Positions 57,887-64,000 of a DNA stretch of 64,000 nt are shown one piece after another; the first letter of the stretch is position 1, and the number at the start of each line of letters is the position of its first letter. The notes beneath the pieces are model-generated. The model saw nothing but the letters and a program-made list of their open reading frames with translations. It did no database searches and was not told the DNA's origin. A program made the translations under genes and the position numbers. Origin of the DNA: Vicinamibacterales bacterium (lineage in GTDB: Bacteria; Acidobacteriota; Vicinamibacteria; Vicinamibacterales; 2-12-FULL-66-21); assembly GCA_036496585.1 (NCBI GenBank), contig DASXLB010000028.1, positions 107,540 through 171,539 of the forward strand, given 5' to 3'.

Positions 57887-59032
57887 CTACCAGCGATCGC
57901 GGCTGACGTACGACGCGCCGAGGTCCCGCACGGACGCGCACCCGAGCAGCTTCAGCGTGCGGTGCAGATCGGCGCGCAGGATGTCGATCGACTGCCGGAC
58001 GCCGGGCGCCCCGGCCGCTGCGAGGCCATAGGCGTAGGCGCGGCCGATCAGCACGGCCCTGGCGCCGAGGCACAGGGCTTTCACCACGTCGCTGCCGCGC
58101 CGGATGCCGCCGTCGAGCAGCACCTCGACGCGATCACCGGCCGCCTTCACGACATCCGGCAGCACGCGTATGGTCGGCCACACCGTATCGAGCTGGCGGC
58201 CGCCGTGGTTCGAGACGACGATTGCCTGGACCCCCGCGTCGGCGGCGCGGCGCGCATCGTCCGCGATCTGCACCCCTTTGACGATGATTGGCCGATCCCA
58301 GATCTGCCGGATCCATTTCAGGTCGTCCCAGGTGACCGTCGACTGAGCGAGGGCGGCGGCGACATCGGCGTACGGCATCGGCCCGTCCTTCAGCCTGACG
58401 TTCGGGAACTGCATCAGGCCGCCATCGCCGAGGAAGCCGCGCAGCCACGCCGGGTGCCGGATGATCTCGGGAAGATACGGGAGCATCGGCAGCCACTTGC
58501 CGGTGATCATCTCCTTGGAGCCGTTGCGCAGATCGCGCTCCCGCATGCCGGCGACCGCGGTGTCGATCGTCAGGACCAGCGCCGAGTAGCCGGCTTCCTT
58601 GGCGCGCTGCACGCCCTGCGCGGCGATGTCGCGGCCGCCGCAGAGATAGAGCTGGAACCAGGCGGGGCCCGTCGTCGCCGCCTTGACTTCCTCGAGCGGC
58701 GTGCCCGAGAGCGTCGACAGGCAATAGATCGTGCCGACATCGCCGGCGACGCCCGCGGCGACCGCCTCGCCCCGCGGCCAGAACATGCGGCTGCTGCCGA
58801 CCGGCGCCAGGATGATCGGCATCGCGATCGGCGTGCCGAGGATGGTGGTCGAGAGATCGATCGCCGGAGAATCGACCGCCGATCGCGGGTGAAGGCTGAT
58901 GTCTTCGAAGGCGCGGACGTTCTCGCGCAGCGTCACTTCGCCATCGGCGCCGCCGTCGATGTACTCAAACACCGGCCGCGGCAACCGCCGGCGCGCCGCC
59001 TGCCGGAAGTCTTCGATATTGACGATGGGCAC
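57887..59032 (-). CDS. FMN-dependent 2-hydroxyacid oxidase/dehydrogenase (lactate dehydrogenase-like)
   Basis: 381 residues, GTG start. Family motifs: FEYIDGGADGEVTLREN, APVGSSRMFWPRGE, the active-site tyrosine in WFQLYLCGGRD, LTIDTAVAGMRERDLRNG, catalytic His in VSNHGGRQLD, and the FMN phosphate site LLDGGIRRGSDVVKALCLGA. It oxidises an L-2-hydroxyacid to the 2-oxoacid. The divergent lactate permease makes L-lactate to pyruvate the likely reaction. The usual LldD membrane loop is only partly recognisable, so quinone coupling versus oxygen use is open. TAGAAT (reverse complement of 59038-59043) ends 5 bases from the start. Confidence 0.9.
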   Translation of the reverse strand: MPIVNIEDFRQAARRRLPRPVFEYIDGGADGEVTLRENVRAFEDISLHPRSAVDSPAIDLSTTILGTPIAMPIILAPVGSSRMFWPRGEAVAAGVAGDVGTIYCLSTLSGTPLEEVKAATTGPAWFQLYLCGGRDIAAQGVQRAKEAGYSALVLTIDTAVAGMRERDLRNGSKEMITGKWLPMLPYLPEIIRHPAWLRGFLGDGGLMQFPNVRLKDGPMPYADVAAALAQSTVTWDDLKWIRQIWDRPIIVKGVQIADDARRAADAGVQAIVVSNHGGRQLDTVWPTIRVLPDVVKAAGDRVEVLLDGGIRRGSDVVKALCLGARAVLIGRAYAYGLAAAGAPGVRQSIDILRADLHRTLKLLGCASVRDLGASYVSRDRW

Positions 59033-59156
59033 GCGAGATTCTAGACCACATCCGACGCCGTGAACATGGCGATCCGTCTGGACGGCGGTCGCGAGCGAGG
59101 GACGGGCGTCGGCGAGTCCAGGGAGCGAAGCCGTTCGGATCTATGATGGCCCCGCC
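59033..59156. promoter_or_regulatory. Divergent lactate-locus control region
   Basis: 124 bases. TAGAAT on the minus strand (59038-59043) and TATGAT on the plus strand (59142-59147, 9 bases from the GTG) are the likely -10 elements. No LldR-type operator palindrome or adjacent regulator gene is visible. Confidence 0.45.
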
Positions 59157-60886
<1,730 letters not shown>

Positions 60887-60887
<1 letters not shown>

Positions 60888-61660
60888 TGCGTCGGTTCCA
60901 GCTGATCGAGCTCGAAGATCAGTCGTGGTTTCCTGGCACGATTCGCGATCTCGCGACCGACTACCTGCAGTTCGTGCAGACGCGGCTGCGTTTCGATCGC
61001 GCGATCGCCCCGCTCGTCAAGCGTGTGCTTGACGCGGCCGCGACCACGAACATCATCGACCTCTGCTCGGGCGGTTCGGGTCCGCTGCTGCTGCTCGTGA
61101 AGGACCTCGCCGACGAAGGCCGGCCCGCCACGGTGATGATGACCGATCTCTACCCGAACATCCCCGCGTTCGAGGCGATCGCGGCGCAGTCGGACGGCCG
61201 CATCGACTACGAACGCTCGCCGGTCGACGCGCGCGCCGTGCCCGCCGCGCTCCCTGGCCTGCGGACACTCTTCAACGCATTCCATCACCTGAAGCCGGAG
61301 GACGCGCGGGCGGTGCTGCACGCCGCCGCCGCGGCGCGGCAGCCGATCGCGATCTTCGAGATCTCGGAGCGCCGCTGGCGTGCGCTGATTCCGGTCGCGC
61401 TCCTGACGCCGATCCTCGTCCTGCTGGCGACGCCGTTCATGCGTCCATTTCTCTGGCGGCGACTGCTCTGGACCTATCTCGTTCCGCTTGTCCCGTTCAC
61501 TTGCTGCTGGGACGGGATCGTTTCCCAGCTGCGCGCGTATTCGCCCGACGAGATGCGCGCCCTCGGCGGCGGCTCGGCGCCGATGCGCTGGGAGGCCGGG
61601 CAGGTGCCGGTCGTGGGCGGCCGCGCACGGCTCAGCTATCTGCTAGGATTCCCCGCATGA
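60887..61660 (+). CDS. Methyltransferase-like protein with membrane segment
   Basis: 257 residues. The ATG shares a base with the lldP stop (TGATG). The first part has a Rossmann methyltransferase pattern: NIIDLCSGGSGPLLLLVKDL, TVMMTDLYPN and RTLFNAFHHLKPEDARAVL. A hydrophobic stretch follows (LIPVALLTPILVLLATPFM ... LLWTYLVPLVPFTCCWDGIVSQLRAYS). The class is recognisable, but no substrate is known. The presence downstream of the permease suggests cotranscription rather than a shared pathway. Confidence 0.7.
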
Positions 61661-62736
61661 AACGCGTGGTCGCCGCTGTCGTTCTCGTCGCCGTCGGCAT
61701 CGGCGGCTCGTTGTATGCCTCGCAGCGGTCGGTGGCCGCGATGTCCGGCGCCGCCGGCTCGTGGCTGGCCTCGCTCAGCGCCGATCAGAAACAGCGCGCG
61801 ACGTTTCCGTTCGATTCCGAGGAGCGGACGCACTGGCACTACGTTCCGAACGAGCAGTTTCCGCGCAAGGGGGTCCAGATCAAAGAGATGTCCGAGACGC
61901 AGCGGACGCTGGCCTGGAGCCTGCTGAAGACCGGCCTCAGCGCGCGCGGCTTTACCACGGCCCGTTCGATCATGGAGCTCGAGAACATCCTCAAATCGGT
62001 GGAGGGGCCGAACGGTCAGTTCGCGCGCGATCACGAGGCGTATCAGTTCAGCGTGTTCGGCACACCCGGCGACAAGAAGGCGTGGGGCTGGCGTTTCGAG
62101 GGCCATCACGTCTCCGTCCGCTTCGACCTCGTCAACGGCGCGCTGACCTCGAGCACTCCGAGCTTCTTTGGCAGCAATCCCGCAGAGGTACGCGTCGACG
62201 TGCCCGATGCCGCGCCCCGGGGCACGCGCGTGCTCGGCCCTGAGGAGGACGCCGGCCGCGCCCTGCTCGACTCGCTCGACGCCGCGCAGAAGACGACCGC
62301 CATCGTCAACGTCGCCGCGCCGAACGAGATGCTGACGTCGAACAAGCTGGCGGCCGACCCGCAATCGCCCCTCGGCGTGAAAGCGTCGGCGATGACGCCG
62401 GCGCAGAGAGAGAAGCTGATGGCGCTCGTCGACGTCTACGCCGGCTACATGGTTCCCGACATCGCCGCCGAACGGATGGAGCGTCTGAAAAAGGCCGGCC
62501 TCGACAACATCGCATTCGCGTGGGCTGGTGAAACGGAGAAGGGCAAGAAGCACTACTACCGGTTACAGGGACCGACCTTTCTCGTCGAGTACGACAACTC
62601 GCAGAACGACGGCAATCACATCCACTCGGTGTGGCGCGACTTCAACGGAGACTTTGGTGTGGACTTGTTGCGGGAACATCTGAAGTCAGTCCCACACGAG
62701 CCGAACCTGACGCCGCTCATCCCTCCCAGCCGCTGA
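61657..62736 (+). CDS. DUF3500 family exported protein
   Basis: 359 residues from the ATG at 61657, which overlaps the previous stop (ATGA). TAGGAT at 61644-61649, inside the upstream gene, ends 7 bases before the ATG, so an internal leaderless promoter is also possible. After a signal anchor, SWLASLSADQKQRATFPFDSEERTHWHYVP, the block RGFTTARSIMELENILKSVEG, and near the end FAWAGETEKGKKHYYRLQGPTFLVEYDNSQNDGNHIHSVWRD are diagnostic of DUF3500. These proteins are exported and uncharacterised; the conserved His-rich end (NHIHSVWRD) suggests a metal site. The 3' end overlaps nadE by 20 bases. Confidence 0.9.
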   Translation: MKRVVAAVVLVAVGIGGSLYASQRSVAAMSGAAGSWLASLSADQKQRATFPFDSEERTHWHYVPNEQFPRKGVQIKEMSETQRTLAWSLLKTGLSARGFTTARSIMELENILKSVEGPNGQFARDHEAYQFSVFGTPGDKKAWGWRFEGHHVSVRFDLVNGALTSSTPSFFGSNPAEVRVDVPDAAPRGTRVLGPEEDAGRALLDSLDAAQKTTAIVNVAAPNEMLTSNKLAADPQSPLGVKASAMTPAQREKLMALVDVYAGYMVPDIAAERMERLKKAGLDNIAFAWAGETEKGKKHYYRLQGPTFLVEYDNSQNDGNHIHSVWRDFNGDFGVDLLREHLKSVPHEPNLTPLIPPSR

Positions 62737-64000
62737 TGATCGTCTCGCGCAGATCGAACCCGAACGCGCGCTCGCTGACGACGACGATCGGCGGGCCCTG
62801 CAGGCGTTTGTAGACGGACCGCCGCATACGGCGCCCGGCGTCGGCGACGACCGCGCGGAACGACTCGGACGTGAACTTGTCATACGGCGTGCGTCCCTGG
62901 TCGTCGGGCGGAAAGCGCGCCGGATCGAGCGTCCGCGTCTCGAACTGCCGGACGAGATCGGCCGGTCCGGCACGACGCTCGACCAGCTCGCCGACGATGG
63001 GCGCCACCACCGCGTAGTCGAACGGATCGAACTGGTTGTCGGCGAGCTCGGCCGACGGCACGATCCGGAAGGTCTCCTCGGGAATGATCTCCCGTCGGTG
63101 CCGCGCGTTGGCGTGGCGGGCGAGGCGGTAGACGTCGGTCTTCGAGAGATCGCCGATCAGTGACAGGCCGCCGCACATGTCGCCATAGAGCGTCGCGTAG
63201 CCGAGCGCGATCTCGGTTTCGTTGCCGCAGGAGATCAGCAGCGCCCCGGTGTCGTTCGATTCTGCCATCATCAGCAGGCCGCGGATGCGGGCGTGCAGGT
63301 TTTCGCGCGTCAGGTTGTGCTGGATCCGGTGCGCATGCTCCTCGAACGTCCCGCGCACGCACTCGTCGATCCCCTGGATCGGGATGACGCCGTACTGCAC
63401 GCCCAGGGTCTGCGCCAGCCGTGCCGCGATCGACCGCGTCGTGTCCGTGTTGTGCCGCGACGGCAGGTTGAAGGCCGACACGTTGCCGGCGCCGAGCGCG
63501 TCGACCGCGATCGTGACCGCCAGCGCCGAGTCGATGCCGCCCGACACCGGGACGATCGCGCGCGTGAACCCGAGCTTGCGCATGTAGTCGGTGAGCGACA
63601 TGACCAGCGCGTCGTAGATCTCGCGCTCCCGATCGTCCGCCGGCAGGGCGAGCGCGGGCCCGTCCGCATCGCTGTCCGTCTTGGCGCCGCGCGCGTGGCT
63701 GGGCAGGTCGACGACGAGCAGGTCCTCCTCGAACGCGCTGCCGATCGCGACGAGGCGACCCGAGGCGTCGTAGACAAGGCTCTCGCCGTCGAACGGAATG
63801 ATGTTCTTGCCGTTGTCGGCGGCGCCGACCGTGTTCACGTAGACGATCGGCCGCCCGAGCGCGGCGATGTGCTCCTGAATGAGCCGCTCACGAATCCGCC
63901 GCTTGCCGGGGTAATACGGCGAGGCATTGATGTTGAGGAGCACCGACGCGCCCTGCGCGGCCAGCTCTGGCAGCGGCTTGACGGCGTAGAACTCGTCCCA
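62717..64000 (-). CDS. nadE: Glutamine-dependent NAD+ synthetase, 5' end cut by window
   Basis: About 428 residues visible; the gene continues past the right edge. The visible part starts within the nitrilase-type glutaminase domain (VLLNINASPYYPGKRRIRE, YVNTVGAADNGKNIIPFDGES) and runs through the whole synthetase domain: ATP P-loop VPVSGGIDSALAV, LISCGNETEIALGYATLYGDMCGG, IPEETFRIVPSAEL and the C-terminal SVYKRLQGPPIVVVS. The enzyme makes NAD+ from deamido-NAD+ with ATP and glutamine. The Met at 63943 is internal, not the start. Convergent with the DUF3500 gene, overlapping by 20 bases. Confidence 0.95.
   Translation of the reverse strand, partial: WDEFYAVKPLPELAAQGASVLLNINASPYYPGKRRIRERLIQEHIAALGRPIVYVNTVGAADNGKNIIPFDGESLVYDASGRLVAIGSAFEEDLLVVDLPSHARGAKTDSDADGPALALPADDREREIYDALVMSLTDYMRKLGFTRAIVPVSGGIDSALAVTIAVDALGAGNVSAFNLPSRHNTDTTRSIAARLAQTLGVQYGVIPIQGIDECVRGTFEEHAHRIQHNLTRENLHARIRGLLMMAESNDTGALLISCGNETEIALGYATLYGDMCGGLSLIGDLSKTDVYRLARHANARHRREIIPEETFRIVPSAELADNQFDPFDYAVVAPIVGELVERRAGPADLVRQFETRTLDPARFPPDDQGRTPYDKFTSESFRAVVADAGRRMRRSVYKRLQGPPIVVVSERAFGFDLRETIISGWEG

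Noticed and set aside
63943-63943. Methionine as start of NAD+ synthetase
   Set aside because: The frame continues to the window edge with nitrilase-domain sequence, so this Met is internal and the gene is cut.

Overview
The window is GC-rich, densely coded DNA from a Gram-negative soil-type bacterium, most likely an acidobacterium near Vicinamibacteria. That assignment is inferred from the gene families: an orphan MacB/FtsX permease of the type expanded in Acidobacteria, a Ser/Thr kinase with a C-terminal beta-propeller, an Asp-box (sortilin/Vps10-like) secreted propeller protein, Tat-exported TIM-barrel proteins, and many secreted peptidases. I see no rRNA, tRNA, CRISPR array, prophage or complete insertion sequence.

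Layout. 1-8.2 kb: orphan ABC permease (cut by the left edge), an NrfJ-like lipoprotein, a YcaQ-type DNA glycosylase, a long AI-2E-family transporter and mutM. 8.3-16.2 kb: a methyltransferase, an AlkZ-related protein, a WG-repeat protein coupled to a SET-domain methyltransferase, a sedolisin (S53) peptidase, and secreted proteins of unknown role. 16.4-25.9 kb: amidase, a run of membrane-lipid-like genes (YagU-like, LPG-synthase-like, LCM-type methyltransferase, PlsC-like), a Gfo/Idh/MocA oxidoreductase, beta-carbonic anhydrase and an esterase. 26-38.9 kb: penicillin-acylase-type hydrolase, Asp-box protein, PepSY protein, Ser/Thr kinase and M1 peptidase. 38.9-40.7 kb: small stress or housekeeping-type proteins. 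40.8-46.8 kb: a membrane patatin divergent from an unusual fusion of a catalase-like domain with a RoxA-like di-heme cytochrome c. 47-57.8 kb: SDR, Tat TIM-barrel protein, M14 peptidase, amidohydrolase, TPR protein and small conserved proteins. 57.9-62.7 kb: a divergent lactate-utilisation pair (FMN-dependent 2-hydroxyacid oxidase and lactate permease), then two coupled genes. The right edge cuts a glutamine-dependent NAD+ synthetase.

Two points stand out. First, the patatin / catalase-cytochrome locus looks like a lipid-release plus lipid- or hydrocarbon-oxidation module. The catalase-like domain keeps the distal His and Asn but lacks the expected proximal Tyr. Second, about half of the genes have a TANNNT hexamer ending only 5-10 bases before the start codon and no Shine-Dalgarno sequence, which points to widespread leaderless transcription. 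This pattern was used to choose several start codons below. Two genes whose -10 lies further upstream instead have a tiny ORF ending exactly at their start.

Repeats: an 11-bp unit CCGGGGTCARA in tandem at two loci, one of them inside the lactate permease reading frame; a CCGAGGGGC hairpin element behind two unrelated genes; and a palindrome that supplies the stop codon of a small zinc-finger gene.
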